From NCBI GenBank assembly GCA_020439745.1, contig JAGQSC010000035.1, forward strand, positions 62,001 through 126,000: 64,000 nucleotides of DNA, given 5' to 3'. Shown here piece after piece: positions 52,612-61,399 of this stretch. Numbering within the stretch: position 1 is the first letter of the stretch; each line of letters starts with the position of its first letter. This DNA comes from Acidobacteriota bacterium (GTDB lineage Bacteria; Acidobacteriota; Holophagae; Acanthopleuribacterales; Acanthopleuribacteraceae). The position numbers and the translations under genes are program-made. The notes below the pieces were generated by a model. It did not search any database and was not told where the DNA came from. It saw only the letters and a program-made list of their open reading frames with translations.

Positions 52612-52965
52612 CTAAGGGAGTATCTCGAGTACGCGTTCGGGAGGGCGACCAACCCTTGCTTTGTCGCCAGACACGACAATGGGTCGTTCAATCAGTTTTG
52701 GATGGGCCACCATGAGTTCGATCCATTCTGCGCGGGTTCGGGTATCATTTCGCGTGATACCCAACTCCTTGGCAAGGTCTTCACCCCACCTGATGATTTC
52801 TGTAGGCTGGCATGCCAGTTTTGTCAGGATCTGATCCAACTGCTGCCTCGAAGGCGGCTCTTCGAGATAATGGATGATGGTTGGTGTGAAGCCTCTTTCT
52901 TGAATTAGCGTCAATGTTTGACGGCTCTTGGAGCACCTAGGATTATGGAATATAGTGATTGCCAT
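52612..52965 (-). CDS. Glutaredoxin-type arsenate reductase ArsC family
   Basis: A 117-residue ArsC-like protein with the catalytic cysteine in 'IFHNPRCSKSRQTL' (residue 11), 'YLEEPPSRQQLDQIL' and the arginine-rich 'RPIVVSGDKARVGRPPE'. Family members reduce arsenate to arsenite with glutathione/glutaredoxin, though relatives such as Spx and YffB do other things; the RPI(V)V and GRPPE segments favour true ArsC. The ATG at 52965 has AAGGA 8 nt upstream; the longer frame reads into the divergent promoter region. No arsR or arsB is near. Confidence 0.9.
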   Translation of the reverse strand: MAITIFHNPRCSKSRQTLTLIQERGFTPTIIHYLEEPPSRQQLDQILTKLACQPTEIIRWGEDLAKELGITRNDTRTRAEWIELMVAHPKLIERPIVVSGDKARVGRPPERVLEILP

Positions 52966-53082
52966 GTTGATTCCTTCCCATTTTGGTGGGCCGACCATAG
53001 CACATTCATTCAGAATTGCCCGCCAGATGGGATGTCGTTTGTCATAGAATAACGGCCAACCACTTAGCGTAGGGAGGCGGCC

Positions 53083-54849
53083 TTGGTTTTTTTGTGGCTT
53101 TTGGGGTGGATGGATCAGTATGCTAATTTGCCGCCTAAACTGGACTGGCATGGCAAAAGCGAACAGTTAATCGTAGCCGAGGACCATCCTTGGATCACCC
53201 CGGTTGAGGCGACGAGTTTCCGATATACGCCTACCTACGAACAGACTTATGCGTGGCTTGATCGCCTGGTGCAAGCTCGTCCAGAGCTGAACTATGTAAC
53301 CATCGGGTTTAGCGATGGGGGCTATGCACTGAAACTGGTGATTGCGTCCAAGGACGGATTCGCGACGCCAGAAGCGTTGAAGCGAAGTGGGAAACCCACT
53401 CTCTTCGCCCAATGCGGTATTCACTCGGGAGAGATTGACGGGAAAGATGCCGCAATGATGCTCTTACGCGACATGACGGCCGTGGGTAACAAGGCAGATT
53501 TGCTAGACGGCTGTAACTTGATTGTGCTGCCCATATTCAATCCCGACGGACATGAACGGGCATCGCGTTTCAATCGCATTAATCAACGTGGCCCGGATGT
53601 CATGGGTTGGCGCACCAATAGCCGCAACCTCAACCTCAATCGAGATTATGCAAAATTGGACACGATGGAGGTCCGTTCTCTGGTTGCGTTTTTGCATCAA
53701 TGGAAACCGGATCTGTATTTAGATATTCATGTCACCGATGGCATTGACTACCAATACGACATTACCTATGGGTTTATTGGCAGCCACGGGTATTCGCCTC
53801 ATATTGCGCAATGGCTCCAGGAGGCCATGGTCCCTTTTGTGGATCGAGATCTGGCATCCATGGGCCACGTTCCGGGCCCCTTAATTTTCGCCATCGACAA
53901 CGCCGACCTTTCCAGGGGTTTACTCGATTGGATGGCTGGGCCCCGATTCTCCAATTCATACGGCGACGCTATCCATGTCCCATCTGTTTTGGTTGAAAAC
54001 CATTCACTTAAACCCTATCGGCAAAGGGTGCTTGGTACTTACGTGCTGTTGGAGTCGTGCATGCGCCTGTTGGCAGATCAACATGACATGATCTTGGAAG
54101 CAATCCAAGCTGATCAAAAAGCTAGGCCTACCGATGTCCCACTAACTTGGGCCAATCCCGATCTGCCGCCCGAGACAGTGGCTTTCAAAGGAGTAAGCTA
54201 CAAATTGGAAACATCGCCGGTAACGGGCGGGCAAGTAGTCCGTTGGCTGGGTAAACCCGAACAGATGGCATTGCCGCTGATCAAGATGAACAAACCCGGA
54301 CTGGTTGTCAGCCTGCCCAAAGCGTATTGGGTTCCAGGCCAGTGGCGTGACGTGATTGACGTTCTCAAACTTCACGGCGTGGAGATGACCTCCATAGACC
54401 ATCCCGTAAGAACGGAAGTAGAAGTGGCTCGATTTAGTGACCCTGTTTTTGACAATCGTCCGTTCGAAGGAAGAGTACGTGTGTCGTCAACTTACCAACT
54501 GAGTACTGAGGAACGGACTTTTGCACCGGGGTCAGTGCGTATTTCTACCGATCAACCGTTAAGCGAACTGATTGCGTTGCTTTTGGAGCCTGCGAGTCCC
54601 GACTCCTTGTTTCAGTGGGGGTTTTTCAATACGGTGCTACAGCGTACGGAATATGCTGAGGTTTATGCGATGGAACCTCTTGCAACTGACATGCTAAAGG
54701 ACAAGCAGCTGAAGGCTGAGTGGGAAGAAGCTCTGAACAACGATCCTGAACTTCGAGTCAATCCAAATGCGCGCCTCGATTGGTTCTATGCGCGATCGAG
54801 TTATTTTGATCGTGAGTTTTGCTTGTATCCCGTAGGGCGAGAACTCTGA
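53083..54849 (+). CDS. M14 family zinc carboxypeptidase
   Basis: A 588-residue metallocarboxypeptidase. Zinc ligands are in 'CGIHSGEIDGKDA' (His-x-x-Glu) and 'LYLDIHVTDG' (second His). Substrate-binding 'SRNLNLNRDYAKLD' resembles the NxNRD motif of the family. The following 300 residues are an extension without a clear match. The N-terminus 'MVFLWLLGWM' is hydrophobic but short, so export is uncertain. The TTG at 53083 has GGGAGG about 7 nt upstream. It is the first of four plus-strand genes in close order and divergent from arsC. Confidence 0.9.
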   Translation: MVFLWLLGWMDQYANLPPKLDWHGKSEQLIVAEDHPWITPVEATSFRYTPTYEQTYAWLDRLVQARPELNYVTIGFSDGGYALKLVIASKDGFATPEALKRSGKPTLFAQCGIHSGEIDGKDAAMMLLRDMTAVGNKADLLDGCNLIVLPIFNPDGHERASRFNRINQRGPDVMGWRTNSRNLNLNRDYAKLDTMEVRSLVAFLHQWKPDLYLDIHVTDGIDYQYDITYGFIGSHGYSPHIAQWLQEAMVPFVDRDLASMGHVPGPLIFAIDNADLSRGLLDWMAGPRFSNSYGDAIHVPSVLVENHSLKPYRQRVLGTYVLLESCMRLLADQHDMILEAIQADQKARPTDVPLTWANPDLPPETVAFKGVSYKLETSPVTGGQVVRWLGKPEQMALPLIKMNKPGLVVSLPKAYWVPGQWRDVIDVLKLHGVEMTSIDHPVRTEVEVARFSDPVFDNRPFEGRVRVSSTYQLSTEERTFAPGSVRISTDQPLSELIALLLEPASPDSLFQWGFFNTVLQRTEYAEVYAMEPLATDMLKDKQLKAEWEEALNNDPELRVNPNARLDWFYARSSYFDREFCLYPVGREL

Positions 54850-54854
54850 GCCCA

Positions 54855-55619
54855 GTGATACCTTTGGCTCATTGTCTTCGAGCGGTCATATTTGATTTGG
54901 ATGACACGTTAATGGATACGCGCGGATTGCTCGTGGACCCGGCTGCCAAGGAAGCTTGTGAGGCGATGATTCAGGCTGGACTCAACGCGAAATCACAGGA
55001 AGCCTTCCTACAGCGTCAGTCGATGTTTGAGGCCAATCCCAGAGCGGATGTCTATGAATCTCTGGTCAATCACTTCGGTATCAAGCCTGGCTCGTCGGTC
55101 AGTGAAGGAGATCTGGCCACAGTGGGCCGGAAGGCCTTCTATCATCGCGAGGTCGAACCACACATTGAATTGTTTCCGCCAGTACGGAATCTGCTCCGTC
55201 GACTTCGTTCCCGTGGTTTCAAGCTCTTTCTGGTGAGTGCGGGCTCACCCGACACCCAGCGCCAAAAAATCGAAATCCTCAACATCAGTGATGAATTTGA
55301 TGACATCTTCTTGGTTGATAGCGCTCGAGGCGAGTCCAAATTTGAGGTCATTCAAGGTATCCTAGGATTGGGGTTCCAGGCTCATACCGTATTGGTAGTA
55401 GGTGATCGAATTGACCGAGAGATCGCGGCGGGAAACCGGCTTGGTACTTGGACATGTCGCTTAAGTCACGGTGAATACAGTCACCTTGTCCCCACCCACG
55501 TTCACGAAGTGGCGCATTTCACAATCGACGAGATCAGTGCACTTGATTCGCTGCTGGAAAGCTCCGTTGTGGGTTGTGAGATTGGAAATCCACTTGCCTC
55601 GAGCAGCCAGGATGATTAA
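54855..55619 (+). CDS. HAD-superfamily hydrolase
   Basis: A 254-residue haloacid dehalogenase-like phosphatase. Motif I is 'VIFDLDDTLMDT', motif II 'LFLVSAGSP', motif III the lysine in 'ESKFEVIQ' and motif IV 'VLVVGDRIDREIAAGNRLG'. An alpha-helical cap (about residues 20-95) identifies a subclass I member. Typical substrates are small phosphorylated metabolites; the specific one is not predictable. The start is uncertain: the GTG at 54855 lies 6 bp after the M14 stop, and a TTG at 54819 inside the M14 gene is the alternative. It is probably co-transcribed with its neighbours. Confidence 0.88.
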   Translation: MIPLAHCLRAVIFDLDDTLMDTRGLLVDPAAKEACEAMIQAGLNAKSQEAFLQRQSMFEANPRADVYESLVNHFGIKPGSSVSEGDLATVGRKAFYHREVEPHIELFPPVRNLLRRLRSRGFKLFLVSAGSPDTQRQKIEILNISDEFDDIFLVDSARGESKFEVIQGILGLGFQAHTVLVVGDRIDREIAAGNRLGTWTCRLSHGEYSHLVPTHVHEVAHFTIDEISALDSLLESSVVGCEIGNPLASSSQDD

Positions 55620-55652
55620 TCTGAGGCAGTTACGCCACGAAAGGTTGATTGC

Positions 55653-57002
55653 ATGAATGTGTTGATTGTTTGTTGTTTATTGGCTTCGCATCCAGGCCTC
55701 AAATCGGGGCCCATGTTGGGACCGGTTGAGGCCATGGAAGCAACGATCTGGTTTCAGACCACTGTGTCAGCCAGGGTTCAAGTGAAGTTCTGGAAGAAGT
55801 CGAATCCTGACATGACCCAACAATCCGAACCTATGATCACCGATAAATCGTCGTTCCTGACTGGAAGCATTGTGCTCACGGATTTGGAGCCAAACACCGA
55901 TTACCAATACCAGTTGGTGATCGATGGTCAAGTTTCTGAAACATCCTACCCAACGGGCTTCAAGACCCAAAAATATTGGGAATGGCGCGATGATCCTGCA
56001 GCATTTACGGTAGCCATTGGTTCGTGCCTCTACGTCAACGACCCACCGTTTGATCGACCCGGTCCTGTCTATGGTTCGGAAGTGAATTTTGTCGATGGCA
56101 TCATTGGCACGAAACCCAATTTGATGATTTGGCTTGGGGACAACCATTATTATCGGGAGCCCGAGTTCTATGCCCGTGGGCGCATGCTCTATCGGTTTAG
56201 TCGGGTCCGAGCGGTTCCTGAATTGCAACCCTTGTGGGCTGCTTGCTCACACATCGCCATTTGGGACGACCATGACTATGGCCCCAATGATTCCGATCGC
56301 AGTTATCGCGACAAGTACCACTCACTGGAGATGTTTAAGGCGTTCTGGCCAAACCCCACCTTTGGTTTGCCCGATACGCCCGGCGTATTCACTTCATTCA
56401 TTTACCAGGATGTGGATTTTATTCTCTTGGACGACCGTTTCCATCGCGCTCCCGATAAGGATCCAGATCCCAATAAAGACTATCTGGGCCCGGAACAGTT
56501 GCGATGGCTCAAGGATCGACTGCTGGCCAGCCATGGATCGTTCAAGATTGTGGCTTTGGGTAATCAGGTGCTCAATTACCGCAGTCAGAACGAATCCTAT
56601 GCACATTACAGAGGCGAGTTCCAACAGTTCCGTACCTGGCTAGACGCTTCAGGTGTGAATGGCGTCATTTTCCTTTCTGGAGATCGGCACTTCACCGAGT
56701 TGACAAAAATTGATCGGGTTGGCTTATATCCACTCTATGAATACACCTCCTCACCGCTAACCAGTGGAACCTACTCAACGCTATCCGAAGAATTACAAAG
56801 TCCATTGCGCGTGCCTGGAACACTGGTCCACAAGGAGCGCAATTTTGGAACGCTGTCATTTTCTGGGCCGTATGGAGACCGCACACTTATCTTGCGTTGC
56901 CACAGTACTGACGGCAAGGTGCTCTGGGAACACCGCATTCACCAGGAGGAACTGAAGATACCTAACCCTTCGTCGCTGATCCAATACGAACAAACTCCGT
57001 GA
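55653..57002 (+). CDS. PhoD-like phosphodiesterase / alkaline phosphatase D family
   Basis: A 449-residue metallophosphoesterase. A signal peptide ('MNVLIVCCLLASHPG') is followed by a fibronectin-like N-terminal domain ('ATIWFQTTVSARVQV', 'DLEPNTDYQYQLVIDG') and the catalytic domain. Metal-site residues are in 'FTVAIGSCLY', 'MIWLGDNHYY' (Asp), 'AIWDDHDYGPND' and 'VIFLSGDRHFTEL'. The C-terminus has 'FGTLSFSGPYGDRTLILRC'. PhoD relatives hydrolyse phosphate mono- or diesters, including wall teichoic acid in Gram-positives; the substrate here is unknown. The ATG has AAGG upstream. The stop overlaps the next GTG by 4 bp. Confidence 0.9.
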   Translation: MNVLIVCCLLASHPGLKSGPMLGPVEAMEATIWFQTTVSARVQVKFWKKSNPDMTQQSEPMITDKSSFLTGSIVLTDLEPNTDYQYQLVIDGQVSETSYPTGFKTQKYWEWRDDPAAFTVAIGSCLYVNDPPFDRPGPVYGSEVNFVDGIIGTKPNLMIWLGDNHYYREPEFYARGRMLYRFSRVRAVPELQPLWAACSHIAIWDDHDYGPNDSDRSYRDKYHSLEMFKAFWPNPTFGLPDTPGVFTSFIYQDVDFILLDDRFHRAPDKDPDPNKDYLGPEQLRWLKDRLLASHGSFKIVALGNQVLNYRSQNESYAHYRGEFQQFRTWLDASGVNGVIFLSGDRHFTELTKIDRVGLYPLYEYTSSPLTSGTYSTLSEELQSPLRVPGTLVHKERNFGTLSFSGPYGDRTLILRCHSTDGKVLWEHRIHQEELKIPNPSSLIQYEQTP

Positions 57003-58606
57003 TTGAACGTGGACTATGGGCCATTGCTATGGCCCTGGTCATTTACGGAGGGCAGGCGATGTTTTTTCCTGCCTACCATCCTCCCGATGAGCTGGAACAC
57101 CTTGCCTTTGCGGAGTCTTATCGCCAGGGATTACACATCAAACCCAGCGATCGCCGGGTGGCCCGAGAATGGGGTATTGAAACCATTCAACGGCCGCTCT
57201 ACTACTGGTGTCTTGGGACACTGCTCCGAATAGGTAAGGCACCCGTGGATCTGAACCCTGACGTGAACATGGGTGCTCGGCATGAATTCCCACACGTGAT
57301 CACTCCGGGGAACCGTGCTTTGTGGTTGGGACGTGCTCTCTCCGTGTGCTTGGGTATGTTATTCGCCCTGGGTGCCTGGCATGTTCATCGCACCAGGGCA
57401 ACAAGAGGTCTTGCAATTGTCTTAACCTGCGTCTGGGTGTTCGCGCCTCATAGTGTTCAGGTATTTTCGAGTGTCACCAACGAGGGCGCCCTTTGGGTAA
57501 GCCTGATTTGGGCGCTTGCCCTTGGATTGGATCAACGAGACCGTGGACTTACGGCGTCAACCCCATGGCAGTGGGGCGCTCTGATTGTCTTAGGCTGGAT
57601 GATCAAAATTACGTCTTTGCTATTTATCCCAATTTGGGTTTGGTTGATTGCAGGGAACCTGAACCGAGAACGCGCGGCAAGGCGACCCATAACCATATTT
57701 CTGGTTTCGTTGGGTCTCGGTTTTGGTGCGTTCGTCACCATGCAAATCCACCGGTTGGGAGATCTGAGTGGTCAGGGACTCATGCGTCAGATGACGCCGG
57801 CCTTTTTTCACGACGCGAGTGTGCGGGAAATGGTAGGGCCCGTTATTGATGAACTTGTCTCAACCCTGCTGTTGGACTGGGGTCATCACGCCATTCAATG
57901 GTCGTGGGGTTCCTTCTTGTTCGTTGGCTTAACCCTTCTTGGAGTCATCATTGCCGCGAGCCAGAAGCAGTGGAACCATGCGGTGGTTGGGATGACGGGT
58001 GTCGTATTGGCGTTCCTTTTCTTGCTTTGGGTGTCGCTGGAGATGGCCAACGTGCAGACACGCCACGTCTGGCCGTTGTGGTCTTTGAGTTTGTTGGTGT
58101 GGCTGGTGATCAAGCCGATCAAGTTGGCGTTCCGTGTCAGTATTGTGCTACTCGGCTTGATGGTTTGCTCGTGGCTGGTGGGCTGGAACGAGGTCACCCA
58201 TGCCGATACCAACCATGCCTATCCGGATTGCTCGTATCAAGTCTTTAGAAATGCTTATGTCAAGGATCCAGTGATCGCCTATGCCTATTTGAAAAGTGGA
58301 TCCACGCAGTTGATGGATGCTGCCATAGCCTTTGAACAGAGGAACTATCGGCGGTCCTATCAGTTGGCTTCGGAGATCTTAGACCAATACGGATACGATC
58401 GCGCGCGCCTGATCGCTGCAGAATCTGCCTTGAACCTGCGCATGTTTCAGGATGTTCGGCTCCTAACCGAGCCAAAGGCACAAACAGATCCGCGGTTTGC
58501 CCGCATTTGGGTCGCATTACTTATCGCAGAAGGAGATGAAGCCAGCGCTCGAGCCTTTGAGGCACAATGGGTCTCCAGAAGTAACAAAGCGGCTGTGAGG
58601 CAATAG
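56999..58606 (+). CDS. Polytopic membrane protein, DUF2142-like
   Basis: A 535-residue integral membrane protein with about nine hydrophobic segments. The first loop holds 'HPPDELEHLAFAESYRQG', resembling the Asp-Glu loop of DUF2142 and of GT-C-type glycosyltransferases (PMT/ArnT families). Membrane segments include 'WLGRALSVCLGMLFALGAW', 'LIWALALGL' and 'LVWLVIKPIKLAFRVSIVLLGLMV'. The last 110 residues are soluble, with helices like a degenerate TPR. A role in transferring sugars from a lipid carrier is possible but unproven. The GTG overlaps the PhoD-like stop by 4 bp, so the genes are coupled. Confidence 0.82.
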   Translation: MIERGLWAIAMALVIYGGQAMFFPAYHPPDELEHLAFAESYRQGLHIKPSDRRVAREWGIETIQRPLYYWCLGTLLRIGKAPVDLNPDVNMGARHEFPHVITPGNRALWLGRALSVCLGMLFALGAWHVHRTRATRGLAIVLTCVWVFAPHSVQVFSSVTNEGALWVSLIWALALGLDQRDRGLTASTPWQWGALIVLGWMIKITSLLFIPIWVWLIAGNLNRERAARRPITIFLVSLGLGFGAFVTMQIHRLGDLSGQGLMRQMTPAFFHDASVREMVGPVIDELVSTLLLDWGHHAIQWSWGSFLFVGLTLLGVIIAASQKQWNHAVVGMTGVVLAFLFLLWVSLEMANVQTRHVWPLWSLSLLVWLVIKPIKLAFRVSIVLLGLMVCSWLVGWNEVTHADTNHAYPDCSYQVFRNAYVKDPVIAYAYLKSGSTQLMDAAIAFEQRNYRRSYQLASEILDQYGYDRARLIAAESALNLRMFQDVRLLTEPKAQTDPRFARIWVALLIAEGDEASARAFEAQWVSRSNKAAVRQ

Positions 58607-58720
58607 CGGACGCTACGCACAGATCATGGAGGTCACGTAAGCTAGGTGTTCCCGTGTCAACTGCGCGGCGTAAAGTTGTATTGCTGACTCGTTTGCCGGA
58701 CTTTCAGATCAAGACATGGT

Positions 58721-61351
58721 TTAGGGTTCCATAACCACACGAAAACCACAGTAGGAGAGGGGGGCCTGAATCCCATGCTTGCTTTCACTCGCAGCCAGAA
58801 TGGCACAGCCACCCATCGCTTTTGTGGCTGAACCATCGGTCACCCACTCGGCAAGGTTTCCGTCCAGATCGAAGGCGCCATCGGCATTGGGCTTGAATTG
58901 ACCGACTGGCTTGATCAGTGAGACGCCCTGGGGCTGTTTGGCCAAGTGGTCCTGTAAGCTTCTCGCGTCTTCCGGATTCAATGCATAACCAGCCCAATAG
59001 TCCAAGATATTACCTCCCGGCTCTTGATAGGCCTGAACTTCATCATGCTTCGGCAAACGGTAATGCTGGCTCGTCAATTCGCTAAGCCAGGCGCAATAGG
59101 CCGTGGCCTCGGCTGCCGTGATGTCGTTGGCCGGCATGTTTTCCTCGCCGGCTGGGCAGCTGTAGTCGGAGTCGAAGGCCGCAAATTGACGTTTGGTGAT
59201 TTCGAACCTTCCAATTTGGACGCGGTCGTGTGTCACCGTTTCAGGGATCAACAGCCCCTTCTCAAGTTTTCCGTAAGCACCATTAACCTGTTCGAACGAC
59301 TGACTCTTTACGATGAGGTCTAATGGCGTGTTTTCTTTGATGGGCGGCGACCTGTCTGGCCCGGTTTTGAAGAGGTAGGTGTCGAACCAAGCCAGTTCTT
59401 CTTCCACTTTTCGTTTACGGTGACCATTCTGTTGAAGGCCGTGAGGTTCTCCTGGAAACAGCACAAAACGAACGGGTGTTTTGCTGGTTTGTTGTAGCCC
59501 GCGGAAATGGAGCCAGCCCTGTTGCGTGGGTACCGCAGTGTCTTGGTCCCCATGAAAGATAAGTGTGGGTGTCGTGACCTCATTCAAGCGGTAAAAAGGC
59601 GATTTTAGGCGGTAATTATCAGGGCTATCGATGGGTGTGCCGCCAAAGTAGTAGTTATCAAAGGAAGCACCAAAGGCGCAATTTCCCCAATCAGATGCCC
59701 AGTCTACATCGCCAGCACCGGCCGAAGCCGCGAGATAGCGCTGACTGTGCACCGTGATGGCAGTGGTGAGAATGGCACCATTACTCCAGCCCATGACTCC
59801 CAGGTGGCCTTCGTCTACTAAGCCTTTAGAAATCAGCCAATCCACGCCTGCCTCGATATCTGGCACCTCCCAATCATAATAGGAGCCGTGGGCAATGGAA
59901 CTGGCGAAAGCAAGCCCGTAACCGGAGCTTCCATGGTAGTTAGGTTTCAGGATGAAAGCGCCGCGCTGGGTGTAGAGTTGATGAGGGTATGCCCAGCGAT
60001 CGCTCCAAGCGTCCAGATCCAAGCTGGCAGGACCGCCATGAATCATAACCACTAAAGGGTAACGTTTTCCCAACTCGTAACCTGCAGGGTAATAGAGCAT
60101 GCCTTCTATCCATTCATCCTTGTGTCCTTGCCACCGCACAACTTCTGTTTGAGCAGCTTGTTTGTCATTGAATGATGGATTCAGATCGGTAATGCTTCGT
60201 GCATCGTACAGTTTCGACTTCTTCAGTGAAGCGGTGTACCACTGTGTGGGAAGGCTCGCCGATGAATGGGCATAGATCACATTCAACCCACTTGGTGCCA
60301 CGATTGCGGCTTGGATCTGTCCCTGATGGGGTGTCTCGATCATCTTTCTTAAGAGAGGACCTTTTTTGTCGAAATCGTAGCGTGCCAATTTTGGATGTAC
60401 GCCATCAGCCAGTAGCGTGATGAAGCCTTGGTCCGTGAAACTAGGGCTACGGAATAGTCCGCGGTCCCAATCGATGGAAACCGGCATCTCGATTCCTGTG
60501 GCTAAGTCCACTTCATAGAGCTCGGAAACGGTCGCGAAAAAGTATCTGGAATCATCACTGCGTTCCACCTGAACAAAGAGGCGTTTACCGTTGGGGGTGA
60601 AGAAGTATGAAAATGGCAGGATCTTGTCCCGCCTTTCGAAAAGCACCACGGGATCCTGCCCCTGTCGATGCAGCATGATTTGGGGTGGTTTCGCCTGGTC
60701 GTACTCAAAACTGGCACTTTGTTCGTGAACGGTGACCATGGTGGCGCCGTCGTTCGATGCTGCAAAAGATTCAATGCGGTCCGTATTGCTCGTAATCCGG
60801 GCGATCTTCTTCGTTTCCGTGTCCAAGGTATAGATTCGAACAGGAGCTTCATGAGTCAAATCATCGATGGCTTTGCCTTGATCTTTGTTTTCTTTTTGCT
60901 GGGTCTCATGGAACCCAATGTCTTCTTGCTTTAACAAAAAGACTCTGCTGGGTCCCGTCCATTGGTAATTTTGAATGGCGCGTTTTTCCGTGGTTAAAGG
61001 CCAGGGTTCGCCACCTTGCAAGGGCAGGATCCAAAGCTGGGGTCCGTTTGGTTCGCCCGATTGTTCGCGAGCTGATAAGAACGCGATTTGACGATCGTCA
61101 AGGGACCATGACGGGGCGGTACAGCTGATCTCGCCCCGTGTCAGTTGATGGGTCTGTCCGCTAGCTAAATCCACAACGAATAGGTGATCCACAAACGCAT
61201 TCTTCTCTGAGTCAAACGCACTTTTTACATAGACAGCTCTGGTCTCGTCGTGCGAGATCGCAAAACTTGATGCAGATTCTGCCTGAATCATGTCGTTTAC
61301 GGTCCACAGGCTGCCTTCACCTGAAAGAAACCACATGCATAGAACAATCAT
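58721..61351 (-). CDS. Exported S9 peptidase fused to an FGE-sulfatase-type domain
   Basis: An 876-residue protein. A weak signal peptide ('MIVLCMWFLSGEGSLW') is followed by a beta-propeller (about residues 25-400, 'AFLSAREQSG', 'APSGLNVIYAHSS'). Then comes an alpha/beta hydrolase of the prolyl oligopeptidase S9 family: nucleophile in 'VMGWSNGAIL' (about 520), Asp in 'FHGDQDTAVP' (about 602) and His in 'PGEPHGLQ' (about 635). The last 170 residues match the formylglycine-generating-enzyme fold: 'FEITKRQFAAF', 'DITAAEATAYCAWLSELT', 'YRLPKHDEVQAY', 'GAFDLDGNLAEWVTDG' and 'YCGFRVVM'. The FGE half probably serves binding or scaffolding, as the catalytic Cys pair of true FGE is not evident. AGGAG lies 8 nt before the ATG at 61351. 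Confidence 0.9.
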   Translation of the reverse strand: MIVLCMWFLSGEGSLWTVNDMIQAESASSFAISHDETRAVYVKSAFDSEKNAFVDHLFVVDLASGQTHQLTRGEISCTAPSWSLDDRQIAFLSAREQSGEPNGPQLWILPLQGGEPWPLTTEKRAIQNYQWTGPSRVFLLKQEDIGFHETQQKENKDQGKAIDDLTHEAPVRIYTLDTETKKIARITSNTDRIESFAASNDGATMVTVHEQSASFEYDQAKPPQIMLHRQGQDPVVLFERRDKILPFSYFFTPNGKRLFVQVERSDDSRYFFATVSELYEVDLATGIEMPVSIDWDRGLFRSPSFTDQGFITLLADGVHPKLARYDFDKKGPLLRKMIETPHQGQIQAAIVAPSGLNVIYAHSSASLPTQWYTASLKKSKLYDARSITDLNPSFNDKQAAQTEVVRWQGHKDEWIEGMLYYPAGYELGKRYPLVVMIHGGPASLDLDAWSDRWAYPHQLYTQRGAFILKPNYHGSSGYGLAFASSIAHGSYYDWEVPDIEAGVDWLISKGLVDEGHLGVMGWSNGAILTTAITVHSQRYLAASAGAGDVDWASDWGNCAFGASFDNYYFGGTPIDSPDNYRLKSPFYRLNEVTTPTLIFHGDQDTAVPTQQGWLHFRGLQQTSKTPVRFVLFPGEPHGLQQNGHRKRKVEEELAWFDTYLFKTGPDRSPPIKENTPLDLIVKSQSFEQVNGAYGKLEKGLLIPETVTHDRVQIGRFEITKRQFAAFDSDYSCPAGEENMPANDITAAEATAYCAWLSELTSQHYRLPKHDEVQAYQEPGGNILDYWAGYALNPEDARSLQDHLAKQPQGVSLIKPVGQFKPNADGAFDLDGNLAEWVTDGSATKAMGGCAILAASESKHGIQAPLSYCGFRVVMEP

Positions 61352-61399
61352 TGATTCAACTCCTAGATCAAGGGCTCATTCTAGTATGAGATGTTTCAA

